Below are positions 43,555-55,160 of a DNA stretch of 64,000 nucleotides, in pieces. The notes beneath the pieces are model-generated. The model worked only from the letters and a program-made list of their open reading frames with translations. It was not told the DNA's origin and ran no database searches. Origin of the DNA: Euonymus europaeus (taxonomy: Eukaryota; Streptophyta; Magnoliopsida; Celastrales; Celastraceae); contig OY756966.1 of NCBI GenBank assembly GCA_963580455.1, positions 20,649,001-20,713,000 on the forward strand, read 5' to 3'. Numbering within the stretch: position 1 is the stretch's first letter; every line of letters starts with the position of its first letter. The position numbers and the translations under genes are program-made.

Positions 43555-44170
43555 GTTCAAAAGTGATGACATCGACGTGAAACTCATGGCTGATCGGATG
43601 AAATTAAAATTTGATAAATATTGAAATAATTGGACAATATGAATTACATATTGTTTGTGTCTGTTGTCTTTGACCCTCTTTATAAGCTTAGATATCTAAA
43701 ATATTGTTTTGAAGAGATATATGATTCATTCAAGAGAGAGTTCGTGATGGATAAAGTGAGAGACACATTGACAAGGTTGCATGATGACTTTAACGATGTG
43801 ACCTACAATAGAGCAGAGAGTCGTAATCATTTTCAGCCATCTAGTAAATCCATGGGGGTGGATGAAAATGATGAAGACTATGTGAGAATCTTTGCTTCAA
43901 GGGTAGCCATGCGGATAAGAGAAGCTGAGAATTTAGAGAACATGACGGAGGTGGGAAGGTACTTTGATGAGACTTGTGAGAATTATAATGCTCAATTGGA
44001 TGTATTGGCTTGGTGTATCTTGTTCTTTCTCGTGTTGCAAGGGCTGTGTTAGCTATAATAGTGTCCACAATTGCTTCATAAAGTACTTTGAGCACTAGTG
44101 GTAGAGTTTTTAGTCCATATAGAAGCATCTTCAAGATGAGATGGAAGATGGTGAAAAAATAGAAGAAATT
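43555..44170 (+). pseudogene. hAT transposase remnant, central and dimerisation part
   Basis: The frame reads LMADRMKLKFDKYW (a DUF4413-like start, about 43585-43625), a frame change, MNYILFVSVVFDPLYKLRYL then YCFEEIYDSF (43636-43725), and KVRDTLTRLHDDF (43755-43795). ENMTEVGRYFDETCEN then leads to the dimerisation region (about 44000-44130), where RVARAVLAIIVSTIASE, STSGRVFSPYRSIF and KMVKKW are split across frames. This dimerisation (hATC) domain lets hAT transposases form multimers. Only the C-terminal half exists; the catalytic N-terminal part is absent here. It is unrelated by position to the remnant at 12395. Confidence 0.85.
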
Positions 44171-45020
44171 GAAAAAGGTAACTAACTTTCAATCTTTATA
44201 TAATCAGATTCCCCATTCTTGTATGAGTTTTTTTGTGTCAAAACGCATCCTTTAAGTAATCAATTCTGCATGACTTTTGCATAGAAATTAGTTTGCTGGA
44301 ACTTTGTATTGAGTGTGACTGAATGGTATTGCTGAATTCTGATAGACTCTTCAATTAATAGTGCAAGGTAATTTAATTTATATTGCTATTATGTACTATA
44401 ATGGATTGATGGTACTTTTATATGATACATTCAAATTTCAAATTTGAATTTGACAGCTATTTTGAAATGGTACTGGAATGTTTATGTTGGGGTGGATGAC
44501 TGCTATTTTGATGTTGGAACTGCATGTATGTATTACAGTTGATGGCTACAAATTTTGATTTGATTTTATGGAACTACTATGCTACTGATATTGATGGAAC
44601 TGATATTTTGGATGGCTATTATTGTCTACATATTTTGATTTGATTTTGTATTTGAACTTCTGACACCCCAAAGATAAAGTTGAAGGCTTTGCGGAGAGAC
44701 AAGGAGTTCGAAGGGAGCTGAATTTTTATGTATAAGGGTATCTTTGTCATTGTACTAGGTAGATACTAGGGTTATTGATATATGCCCTAGTTGGCACTTG
44801 TATGATGTACGGTTGATTTCATAGTGAAAACGAGAAGCTCCCATGGACGTAGGATACATTGACAAAATTGATATTTCCATTGCTAAATTGAATTGCTTGG
44901 CACGTTCTAGCAGAGCATCTTCTTTTCTTGACACAAAATAGAAGTAGTAATATAAATTTTGTAACTAAATTGAAGTTCCTAAAAAATTCAGTTAATCAAC
45001 AATTCTTTCCTAACACATAT
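44171..45020. other. AT-rich spacer
   Basis: No gene recognised. The phrase TTTTGATTTGATTTT occurs at about 44554 and 44633 within a loosely repetitive GATGG(A/C)TACTATT-type stretch (44440-44660). No ends or coding motifs. Confidence 0.5.
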
Positions 45021-45175
45021 CGAATTTTTTTATAGATTAGCGACGACATTAGCGATGAAAATGTGGTAGTAAAATTAGATGATATTCCATTGTTGTATTT
45101 GAAAAATAAAGCATCTAATTTTAATGGCACATTTTCATCGCTAATGTCATCGCTAATCTAAAAAAATTGCTATCG
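45021..45175. repeat. Foldback (MITE-like) inverted repeat of about 155 bp
   Basis: The left arm 45021-45082 (CGAATTTTTTTATAGATTAG, CGACGACATTAGCGATGAAA, ATGTG...AATTAGATG) is the reverse complement of the right arm 45112-45175 with few mismatches. A loop of about 29 bp separates them. The core GATTAGCG(A)..GACATTAGCGATGAAAAT is nearly perfect. It is small, non-coding and able to form a long hairpin. It may be a MITE or a collapsed foldback; target duplication was not resolved. Confidence 0.85.
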
Positions 45176-45270
45176 TAGCGAATTTGGTCTTGCTCCTAAC
45201 TTACTCATTTGCTTCGTTCTGTCATTTTTTTTTGTTCACTCTTTCCCTTTCATCTCGATCATCCTTGTTG

Positions 45271-45748
45271 TGACATAGTACGAAACGATGAAATGAATTA
45301 CAAGCGAAAACCCGAAGAACAACTTGGAATCCACCAAGCAAAATTGGTTCAAAACCAAAGGTTTTCATAAACTTAATAATAATTGAAGTCCTTACAATGG
45401 TCTTTAGAAGGCTTATTAATAGCTAAAACACGAAGGAAACCCTAAGTGAATTAGAATTAGAAATTCTAAACAAACTATGAAACTTAATTAAAAACATACT
45501 GAAAATATAAATTAAACCCGCAGGTCTTTTAACCACATACGCCTAAAGAACCTCAACTAGGAAACCCATATTCTTCCTTTAGATCTTTTAAAAAGTCCTT
45601 GGAAACATATTATAATAAGGTAACGGATCACGGAATCAAAAGATACGATTGTTTCTTCTCAGCAGCAACTTTAATCTTATTCCTTTCAATTTTAGCTTCC
45701 TTCCAATCAAAAGCTTCCTCGAATGCAAATGCCACCCATTCTACATCA
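45271..45748 (-). repeat. 3' LTR of the gypsy element
   Basis: About 478 bp, starting TGACATAGTACGAAACGATG and ending CCATTCTACATCA on the plus strand. It aligns along its length with 49999-50485 with scattered substitutions and small indels (for example CCGCAGGTC against CCTCAGGTC). Confidence 0.88.
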
Positions 45749-45765
45749 GTCTCCCCCATTTCAGA
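45749..45765 (-). other. Polypurine tract of the gypsy element
   Basis: On the minus strand GAAATGGGGGAGA lies just upstream of the 3' LTR, the expected position. Confidence 0.75.
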
Positions 45766-45799
45766 AGAACTCGACCCCCAATTATCATCAGGATAGAGG

Positions 45800-46984
45800 G
45801 GACCATCTTCCTTGAAAGCAAATACATTAGCAACATTAAAAAGAATTAGAGATGCCTATGGAATCAGGCAAGTCTATCACATAAGCATTATCGTTAATGC
45901 GCTTCAACACCTTGTATGGGCCATACTTCTGGGGTTTTAATTTGTTGTACGTATCAACAGGAAAACGTTCCTTTCTAAGGAGCACCATAATAGAATCACC
46001 TTCATTAAACACCCTCTGTCTACGATGCTTATCCGCCATGGCTTTATATTTAGCATTAGTAGCCTCTAGATGCTGCCTCACTTCATCCCGTATGGCAACA
46101 ACATCCTCAACCATTCCCTCAGCGGCGACACTAACACCAAAACCTTTGGGCAGCTTCACCAAGTCCACAACATGAAAAGGTACAGCATTATACACGACAA
46201 CGAAAGGGGATTTACCTATGGCGCTATGAATGGCGCTATTGTAAGCAAACTCCAACTAAGGCAATGCAAAATCCCAATGCTTCGGCTTTTCTCCACAAAC
46301 ACTACGCACCATATTTCCCAATGTCATATTAGTAACTTCAGTCTGCCATCAGTTTGAGGATGAGCAATGGTACTCCTATTTAATTTAGTTCCAAACATCC
46401 GCCAAAGAGTGATCCAAAAATAACGTAATAGTCTTTGGAACACCATGCAAATGGACAACTTCTCTGAAATAAATCTTGGCTATATTAGACGCATCGGCCA
46501 TTTTCTTACATGGTATAAAATGAGCCATTTTGGAGAATCTATCCACTACCACAAAAATTGAATATACTCCTTGCAGTGTACACGAAAATCCAAGCACAAA
46601 GTCCATCAACACATCCTGCCATATATCTTCAGGGACAGGAAAAGGAGTATACAACCTAGTATTCTATACTTGACCCTTTGAAGTCTGACAAGCATAACAA
46701 TTGCCAACAAGTGTTGTTGTATCCCGTTTTAGTTGAGGCCAAAAGTACCGTTTCTCGAGGCCTATAATGGTCTTGTCACGCCCCAAGTGACCACTTAAAC
46801 CACCACCATGCAAATCTCTAATAAGTTTCTGACGCAAAAAGGAAATAGGAATGCACAATTTGTCCCTTTTGAATAAAAACCCATCCGAAATATAAAAATC
46901 TGCAGCAGCTTCCCTGTGAATACATTTTCTCCAAATCTCCCGAAAATCTGATTCATCCCATACAACTCCTTTAAACACTCAAAC
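45800..46984 (-). pseudogene. gypsy integrase
   Basis: The zinc-binding domain is at 46978-46664 ([13 protein letters not shown] ... [20 protein letters not shown] with the H2C2 residues). The core domain starts [17 protein letters not shown] and [20 protein letters not shown] (46654-46385) with the first Asp; a stop follows at 46385 in place of the SNRD region. [18 protein letters not shown] and [20 protein letters not shown] then [16 protein letters not shown] (46255-45836) form the C-terminal part. No chromodomain follows; the frame instead runs towards the left LTR. Confidence 0.87.
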
Positions 46985-47599
46985 CCCTCAACCTCTTGGG
47001 AAAGAATCATTATTAAGGAGGCCCTTCGACTAAGGGCGTCAGCTACTCAGTTCGAGGCTCCAGATTTATGTTGATCAGAAACAAAAATTCTGCAAAAAAG
47101 TCATCCATCTAATATGCATCTTGCTCACTTGATTCTGACTATTAATAAATTTCAGCGCTTGATGATCTGTATATTGTACAAACTCCTTCTCAATCAGATA
47201 ATGCTCCTACTACTTCAATGGTCTAACCACAGCATAAAATTCTTGATCATACGTACTCCATTTTTGCCGAGCCTCTGAATTTGTTTTTGAAAAGAAAGCA
47301 ATTGGTCGCTTTTCTTGACAAAAAACAGCTCCCACTCCTATCCCACTTGCATCGCATTCCACCTGGAATACTCAAAGTTGAAAAGAGGTAGAACCAGTGT
47401 GGTGCACAATTTTTCTTTGATCAAAGCAAAATTGTGTTCTTGCACTTCACCCCAGTTGAATTTGCCTCACTAGAGACACTCAGTAATAGGAGCAGTGATG
47501 GTACTGAAGTCTCGTACAAATCTTTGATAAAAGGTGGTCAAACCATGGAAACTCCTCACATCTAAAACGTTTTTTGGCGTTGCCCAGTGATGAATGGCC
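46985..47599 (-). pseudogene. gypsy RNase H region
   Basis: Fragmented sequence. The most legible parts are a [15 protein letters not shown] segment near 47330-47360, [10 protein letters not shown] near 47300, [19 protein letters not shown] near 47110-47165 and the C-terminal HKSGASN, stop, VADALSRRASL near 47025-47070. These are the expected acidic-residue blocks of a gypsy RNase H. Several stops. Confidence 0.75.
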
Positions 47600-48424
47600 C
47601 TGGTTTCTCCTCATCCACCTGGATGCCGTCCTCACCAACTACATAGCCAAGACACAATAATTTCTTGCAACAAAAAGTGCACTTTTTTAAGTTCATATAC
47701 AGCTTGTTTTCACACAATGCACAAAAAACCTGCTCAAGCTATTTCAAGTGTTCCTCCCTCGTTTTGTTGTAGATTAGTCTATCATCAAATAAACTACAAC
47801 AAAAGAACCAATAAAAGGTCATAAAACCTGATTCATGAGTTGCATAAATGTGCTTGGCGCATTAGACAACCCGAAAGGCATCACCAGCCACTCATACAAC
47901 CCATCTTTATTTTTGAAAGTCATCTTCCATTCATCTCCCGCCCTAATCCAAATCTGGCAGTATCCAATGCGAATGTCAATTTTAGAATATAATTTCGAGC
48001 CTTCAAGAACATCCAGCATATCATCAAGTTGTGGAATGGGAAATTGGTATTTGACAGTGATTCGATTAATGGCCCTGCTATTGACACACATATGCCACGA
48101 TTTCTTCTCATCTTGTAATTTCTTAGGAACCGAAAGGACTGGCACTGTACAAGGGGTCATGCACTTTTTAATAAATCCTTTCTTTAGTAAATCTTTAATC
48201 TACTCACGTAAAATTTCATTCTCGGCTGGACTCATACGATAGTGTGGCGAATTTGGCAAGCTTGCCCCAGGGACTAAGTCAATCTGATGTTGTATGTTTC
48301 GCATAGGTGGTAATTCGGTTGGTAAAGTTTTCGTTGTAAGCTCTGAAAATTCCGCTATTATGTTCTGAACATCAGGAGGAATTTGTTCCTCCTCTTTGAC
48401 TACTGTGTTGATTAGTCCCTTCAC
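47600..48424 (-). pseudogene. gypsy reverse transcriptase
   Basis: It includes [20 protein letters not shown] then [11 protein letters not shown] (48424-48200), then [33 protein letters not shown] then [12 protein letters not shown], and [19 protein letters not shown] then [18 protein letters not shown] (48160-47819). The catalytic YxDD (expected YFDD) lies near 47785 but a 1-bp loss turns it into YLMID. TREEHLK and [20 protein letters not shown] remnants follow. Confidence 0.88.
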
Positions 48425-48859
48425 AACGACAGGGATAACGATTCTGTCTCTCTTATATCATCAATTAGCTCAATCTCATCACTAATCATGTCAAGGAAAT
48501 TAGTCATTTTTGCTCTCGCCAGTTTAGAGTCAGATATATGAGTCATGGAGATTTTTCTATGCTGCCATGTGAAAAGTACTATGTTATCCCGGCCCTTCAA
48601 TGTCGAGTCTATATCATACTGCCAAGGATGCCCAAGTAATAAATGACACGCATCCATGTCAAGCACATCACAAATGACTTCATCTTTATAATGTTTCCCA
48701 ATGGACAATGGCACTTCACAAGTGTTTTCCACGTGGACAGAAGACCCCTTCTTTACCCTGCCAAGAGAGTCAGGGTTCACATGAGGACTGACCGGTAACT
48801 TCAAAGCCTCAACCACTATCTTGGATACAAAATTATCACAGTTGCCACTGTCGATAATA
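48421..48859 (-). pseudogene. gypsy aspartic protease
   Basis: EVIIDSGNCDNFVS (about 48810-48855) carries the DSG active-site triad. A 131-residue open stretch (48816-48421) follows with VEALKLPVSPHVNP, KDEVICDVLDMDACHLLLGH and PWQYDIDSTLKGRDN, matching the protease C-terminal half and the link to RT. One of the better-preserved parts of the element. Confidence 0.85.
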
Positions 48860-49984
48860 ACTTCGCAAACCTTGCCATTAATTGAACAAAGGGAATGAAA
48901 AATGCTCTTTCGTTGTCCCCCTCGGCATCAATCAGATTTACTTGTTTTCGCTCTTGACAAATATTTGATCGATGACCCGATTTGCTACATCTGAAACAGA
49001 TAATCCCAGTAGGTTTAATATATGGATTTTCCTTCTAGGGCTGATTACGGGATGCAACTTTATAAGGTGTTTTGCTGCTACTGTCCCCATATTTAACTCC
49101 ATCCGAATTCAGAGTCATAGATTGTCCATATGCTGAGGAAAATTGGCCAACTTGCTCTGTTTGTTCGACGACTCCTCTTCTATAGGAGGTCTGCCGTTTC
49201 TTCTTGTCCATCTATTCGGCTTTCAACGCTATATTTATAGCCTTCTGTAGACTCCATAAATTCTGCAGCCCAATTCTGTCTTGAACCATCTACTTCAGTC
49301 TCACCAAATTGACACCGTTCACACAACTACATAAATTCATCCATATAGTCGGTAATTGAACGGGTTCCTTACACGCAGTTAAAATACAATCAGTACAACA
49401 TCTGCTCATAATCTGCAGGAAGAAAATGCCCCATCAACATTTGTTTCATCCTCCGCAAAGATGTTATTTTGTGCGTTCCTTGCCTCTGTCGTGTAGCCGG
49501 CAATTGATCCCACTAAACTGCCACAGTAGCCCTGAGATGATAGGCCACCATCTTAACCTTCTTAGTTTCTTGTATCTCCATAATATCAATAAACCTCTCC
49601 ACCTCCATAATCTAGTCTAAGAAACCTTCAATGTTAAGATTTTCTGCAAACGACGGAATATCTGCCTTGAGACGAAAATCACAATTTCAATTATTGGCGT
49701 GGGCCGGTTCATCAATCTTTTCATCTGAATTTGAATCGCTATCTGCATCTGGAATTCGGTCTTGAGGCTGAACCCTGTTCTGTCGCAATTTTCCCTAGTT
49801 GACAACCCTACAATCAACTCGTTGATTGTTTGGATTAAGAGCATGTATCATCTCTTCAATCTCTTCCAACCGTGCACTCATAGTATCCATCCATGCATTC
49901 TGGGCATCAAGTTTTGCATGAACGTCCGGGGAACCTTCACGAACACCATCACGAGTCATTGGATGTCTAGTAGGGAGAAACCTC
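48860..49984 (-). pseudogene. gypsy gag with zinc knuckle
   Basis: The N-terminus lies next to the PBS (PTRHPMTRDGVREGSPDVHA, then MSARLEEIEEMIHALNPNNQ at 49795-49960), with a TAG at about 49793. KADIPSFAENLNIEGFLD follows, then VERFIDIMEIQETKKVKMVA, YHLRATVAV with Trp replaced by a stop, and WDQL: the core of the retrotransposon gag domain. A zinc knuckle CFRCSKSGHRSNIC is intact at about 48957-48998. Stops and frameshifts are frequent. Gag would assemble virus-like particles. Confidence 0.85.
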
Positions 49985-49996
49985 GCTTTGATACCA
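49985..49996 (-). other. Primer-binding site of the gypsy element
   Basis: Minus-strand TGGTATCAAAGC starts two bases after the 5' LTR. It matches a methionine-tRNA-type primer site with one change from the common TGGTATCAGAGC. Confidence 0.8.
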
Positions 49997-49998
49997 AT

Positions 49999-50485
49999 TG
50001 ACACAGAACGAAATGATGAAAGGAATTATAAGCGTAAAACCTTAGGAACAACTTGGAATCCACCACGCAAAATTGGTTCAAAACCAAAGGTTTTCATAAA
50101 CTGAATAATAATTGAGTCCTTATAATGGTCTTTAGAAGACTTATTTATAACTAAAACATGGAGGAAACCCTAAGTGAATTAGAATTAGAAATCCTAAACA
50201 AACTAGGAAACTTAATTAACAACATACTGAAAATATAAATTAAACCCTCAGGTCTTTTAACCACCTACGAAAACATGTCCTAAAGAATCTCAACTAAGAA
50301 AGACATTTTATTCCTTTAGATCTCTTAAAACAGTCCTTGGGAACATATTATAATAAAGTAACGGATCACTGAATCAAAAGATATGACTATTTCTCACAAC
50401 AACAACTTTAATCTTCTTCCTTTCAATTTCAGCCTCCTTCCAATCAAAAGCTTCCTTGAACTCAAACGCCACCAGTTCTACGTCG
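49999..50485 (-). repeat. 5' LTR of the gypsy element
   Basis: About 487 bp, starting TGACACAGAACGAAATGATG. The outer end reads TTCTACGTCG where the other copy has TTCTACATCA, so the terminal CA has been lost by substitution on the plus strand. Confidence 0.86.
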
Positions 50486-50839
50486 TGCTGCCTCTTTCTC
50501 ACTAGTTAATTTTATTTCTATTTGAATTTGAGAATATAATGGAATTGCTTGAATCTCGTACGTGGATGTATATTAGAGTTGGAAGCAATCAAGTGAGAAT
50601 ACTAATGAGTTGTTCTGTGTCTTGGAAGAATTCACTGCTTATGCATATTAAAATAATCCAGGATTTTAAAATATACGAAAAATAAGTTTTTTGTGTATTA
50701 GGTGAAAATGCAGAAGATTTCAGGGGTTGAAAGATATAAGGATGCACTAATACAAAAAATGGTTTTAGCAAGATATCATTACTGATAGCTGATGGTGAAA
50801 GAATGCTAAAAATTCCTTGTGTTGACTTGTGATGTGCAA

Positions 50840-52015
50840 CCTACTGCTGCAAATTATTACTGGCAAGGCAATGATTGAACTAATTTCAATCCATTCGAGC
50901 AGTTGATAATGGACGCTGCTGGGCCATCGATGAGGATGAGTTCTTAGAAACTGGTAATTACAACCAACAGTTTATGCTGGAACCTCCTAATCCCAAGGCA
51001 CAAAATTTCTTTTACATGTTTGGATTCCAAGCTTTGCTATGGTATAGATGCGAGTCACACTCAGAGTTGTCAGTTGCAATGAGACTTTTAAGAATTAAAG
51101 TGACTACAATATGCCACATGGTTGTTTTGATGAAGTCGTTCATCTTATGAAAGAGACGATGTCTGTAGATAATAAGATGCCTATAGATTTCTATCAAACT
51201 AATACGTCAGTATCTAAATTTGAATTTGGGTATTAATGAATCGATTGTTACAGTAATGGTTGTAAGATTTATTGTATGGATGGTGCGAATGAAACGCAGT
51301 GTAAATTTTACGGGATAGACAACTAAAAACTTCTAAGAAATAGGCATGAAAATTTTGGGGAGTTTCAAGTTAGATGGTACGTACCACTGACTCCTAGGCT
51401 TCACATGCTTTTTTAGTTCAATAATTACAACAAAAGATGTGAGACGACATTACGAGCATCAAAGCAAGTCCAGCAACCTTTGTCATCCATCTAATGGAGA
51501 AGCATAGAAAAACCTTGACAATCATATTCATATTTTGCTTCAAAACTTTGGAATAAATGATTAAGTTTGTGCACAAATTGTTCACCACATTCGAAAAATT
51601 TAGCAAAAACTATTCATGTTAGCCTGTCATTTTAAGTCTTTCTAAGTTACTGCCAGGGTTGTGCATGAAAAGAGAGCTTATGTTCTTGACAATAATCATT
51701 CATGATCCTCAAAATTCGAAGAGCAGAATCTATATTTATCTTCAACCTTTAATAAATAAGCTCACTCAATTGTGGTGCTAGGGTGCAATACCCTATGACG
51801 TGTCCACAGAAGAGAATTTTGTTGCATTGATGTGGACTATCAACAACTTTCCTATCTATGGCATGCTATCTAGTTGGATGAATACAAAAAATTTAGCATG
51901 TCTTTACTACATGGAGCATTCAAAGGCATTTACCTTGAAAAGTGCTAGGAAAATTTTGTGGTTTGACTTCACAAGAAGGTGTGCCTATGACAAATCTGTA
52001 TGTCTAGAAATCCCC
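50840..52015 (+). pseudogene. CACTA (En/Spm) TNP2-like transposase remnant
   Basis: TNP2-type transposases mobilise CACTA elements. Recognisable blocks: HSELSVAMRLLRIKV (about 51059-51105), CFDEV.HLMKETMS-type and KMPIDFYQT segments (51125-51200), QVRWYVPLTPRLHMLF (about 51365-51415), LTILIHDPQNSKSRIYIYLQ then PLINKLTQLW (about 51685-51775), and the open stretch 51800-52015 with FVALMWTINNFPIYGMLSSW, LACLYYMEHSKAFTLKSARK then LWFDFTRR. These match the TNP2 order, with stops and frameshifts between. About 220 bp between 51420 and 51640 lack clear similarity and may be an insertion. CACTA termini were not found. Confidence 0.82.
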
Positions 52016-53049
52016 TGAACTGGGAGGCACTACTGTGGATACAATCTCACATCATCAATATGATTAATCATTCCATTAATCATAATATCAATATCAATCA
52101 AATTCAACCTAGTCAAACCACGACTAAGTCAACTCACATCTCACTAAAAAATTCGATAGCATCTCACTGTACTTTAAAGAATGGCAACCTAAAGAAAATT
52201 TAGCAAATATATGTACACAATATTCCATAACCCTAGCAAGGCCTTAGGCCATCTATCATCAAGCAATCCACAACTTAAGCAAGCGTCAGCCCAACTACCA
52301 GCATGCAATTCCCATTATAAACATATAAACAATGCATTCTACCATAAAGACATTCACACATGCAACATCATTCAAGACGAGGTCCTCAAGCCCAGCCTAG
52401 GAGTCGCTATCACATGATGTACCCTCCCAACCGTCCAACAATCCACACCGAATAGGCGACAAACATTCAAGTCTCAACTGATAGATAACAAGTACTTATA
52501 TAATAAAAGTACAGTCACAATTTACAACTCTAGGTCTTACATTATCTCTAGGGAAAGTCTATGTCACATTCCTTCCTTCTGATCCACATGTCCAGTGTCA
52601 AAACTAGACCCATCTGTGGGGAGGAAAAGAAAAGTAACAAGCTAAGTAGAAGGTCCAACAGGAAATAAATAAGTGATCATCCAATAAAAATGCCAAATTC
52701 AAAGTAAATGGAGTGCAACAATACGTCAACTAAACCATGAACATAAAATGTAAATCAAACATCACACCAACATTTTCTTGATATCGCAGTCAGTCTATTT
52801 CAACTAGCACTCAAAAATTCACAATACATCAGGAGCATCGCTCGCCCTTAACGAGCTACCAAAGACAAGGTTGACCCATCATCATTAGTATCTATGTGTT
52901 TTCTCTAGCATGGAAGTCACTTGGTTTCGCGCCCAAACTTGGACTTCACCCGCCATCCTTTCATGTGAAGTTCAAACAATCCCAAGATAAGTACGAATCC
53001 ATAATCGCAGTTTCCTATGCATCTACCATACATGCCATATATATGACTG

Positions 53050-53088
<39 letters not shown>

Positions 53089-54119
53089 GTATCTACATGA
53101 TTCATCTCAAGAGTAAACATGCTCCATAGATGATTAAGCATGAATAAGGGATGCATAATCAGCTAATTATTCACAAATCAAACATATGTGGGCTGGTTCT
53201 TTCTTAGGAGCAATTAAGATAAAAATGTAAAAAAGAAGACTAATGAAGAAATTGACCACTCTTTAGTACGAAACAATAGATAAGAAGTAAATTGGAAGAG
53301 ATTTTCCTTACCTCATTACCAAGCAAAAGCTAGAAAATCAATTACCCACCCTTGTGTTCTTCGGCTTCACCCAATACATAAATTGGCAAACCCAAAATCA
53401 TTTTATCACAGCCATAACTCTAATTTCACATATCAACACAAAACAACTCATGAAATCAAGAAACCTCACCTTCCTCAACTCAAGGCTTTCCAAATCTTTG
53501 AACAACACCAATCCAAGCTTTTCACTTCAATCAACAACGAAATCTTGAAATATTACCATAAATAAGGCTAAGTCAATCTACTTAATTACTAATTTTATCA
53601 TAATCAAAGTGTTATCCACAAACTAATCCATAAAACCCTAAGAACTTGGAATTAGTAATTACCTTAATCTCTCATTTTGCCTTTGTAATCAATTGAAGGG
53701 AGTGTGATATAACCTTGAGAACCCACGTTCACTAAAAAAACTTGCCAGAAGTGATGGTCATTGTGTCTAACCAAGTGGAGAAGCTTGAGAGAAAGGGTTT
53801 TTCCCCCTTTTCAGTTGTTTTGAGAATTTTGAGTGAAGACAGTCTTCACCCTACTTTTTCCATTTTTGTTTCCTTTTCTTTTTCTTTAATTCTTTGACTT
53901 TTTGAGCATTTGTTTTTGTTTCACATTTCATTGTTAGTGGAATACCACCAAAAGTCTTTCTTATCTCATATTATTTTTTTAATTTTTTTATGACTTATCA
54001 AAATGCTCCTATAATTTCCAAAATTTACAATTTTGTCTTTAAACTTGAATTAAATGTTAAAGGAATTTTATTCCCAAAATTTAAATAAATGTACCTTGAC
54101 TCTCGAACAAATGCGAATA
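52016..54119. other. Spacer without recognised gene
   Basis: AT-rich. Possibly includes decayed LTR sequence, but no ends, primer site or coding motif can be supported. An uninterrupted (TA)n tract lies at about 53056-53083. Several short frames here (52896-53129, 53354-53548) have no recognised similarity. Confidence 0.5.
53056..53083. repeat. (TA)n microsatellite
   Basis: About 14 TA units in a row. Likely polymorphic. Confidence 0.9.
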
Positions 54120-54124
54120 CTTTT

Positions 54125-55160
54125 TGTTGGTTTTTAAAATTCAAATTGTGACAATTGTCAGATAACCTAAATCTAGAATCCTTGTTGTTTATTACACGTG
54201 TTATTTTGAAAAACATCTTTATGGATTATTAGGATAATATTGTGTGTGGCGTATGGAAGTTCTAATGCTAGGAGTTATTTTGGATATAATTGATAAGTAG
54301 TTAACTTTCATATAAGTTAAACTCCTAGTGGTGCACGTTTATAATGACACTTTTGTTAGTGTTTTGGTTTATCTCAAATTGCTTTGCATGGTTCACGCAA
54401 TTGTCTTTTATTGTTATAATGCAAGATAAGTGAGATGTTGTTATTGTGAGCATGTGTGACATGTTGTTAAGTCATTGTCTTTGTTTTTAGCTAAAACTCT
54501 TTTGTGGATAAATGATCAATATCAAATTTCGAGTCTTTTGCTTTATCTTCAAGTGTTTCTGAAGAAGATAAGCTGAACTTATCATGGCTTGAATAATTAT
54601 TTTCAAGACATGACTCGCGCACTATATAAGCTTCGCAACATAAAATTGAAGGGTACCAGAATCAACGCTTAATTCCCAAAATATGAGTTTCGATCTTTGT
54701 TTTATTCTCTCTCATATTATTCTTTTAATGGTGAGATTATTCATGTAAATTGAAACAGATTAGTTTGAGTAAGAGAGTTTTGTATTTTCTTTGTTTATTT
54801 GGTGATCCATTGAAGACGTTCAGCAGCAGCTCTGGTGGAGTCGAGGTTGGTCATTTTGGTGGAGTTGAAGTCTTCTAGTTGTACTAGAAGCATACTCATC
54901 CTTGGTGGATTGAGTTGAGAGTTGAAACATATACTGAATGAATGGGATGTACGAGTGATGTATTTAGGTCAAATATAGAGTTGTACTCTTGATTTGTGAT
55001 TAGTGGATTGTTTCTCAAAGTTGGTCGCTTACAGACTCGAGGTTTTTCACAGTAAGGTTTCCTTGTTCAAATCGTGGTGTTCTGATTTTTGTTTTATTTT
55101 CCACATTAAGTTTCTATATTTTGTTGACTAAAAATCTTGGTGAGAAACACCAAACTTTCA
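54125..55160 (+). mobile_element. Solo LTR, same family as the one in the LINE
   Basis: It starts TGTTGGTTTTTAAAATTCAA and ends CACCAAACTTTCA. These are the reverse complements, with divergence, of the two ends of the 36902-37976 solo LTR. Flanks CTTTT (54120-54124) and CTTGT (55161-55165) differ by one base, fitting an eroded 5-bp target duplication. A TATA-like ACTATATAAGCTTC lies at 54619-54632, giving plus-strand sense. No internal sequence is present. Confidence 0.82.

Larger units (their letters stand above)
45271..50485 (-). mobile_element. Ty3/gypsy LTR retrotransposon, full length but decayed
   Basis: Two LTRs (45271-45748 and 49999-50485) flank gag-pol remnants on the minus strand. 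The primer-binding site (TGGTATCAAAGC) lies beside the right LTR and a purine tract beside the left one. Flanks TGTTG (45266-45270) and TGCTG (50486-50490) match in four of five bases as a worn target duplication. Domain order is gag, protease, RT, RNase H, integrase, as in Ty3/gypsy. LTRs differ at many positions and the coding region has many stops, so this insertion is older than the copia element at 1557. No chromodomain was seen. Confidence 0.9.

Noticed and set aside
12395..44170. The two hAT remnants as halves of one element split over 30 kb
   Set aside because: Both are plus strand and complementary in content, but there is no sequence overlap or shared break point, and several intact insertions and a host gene lie between. 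Independent remnants are simpler.
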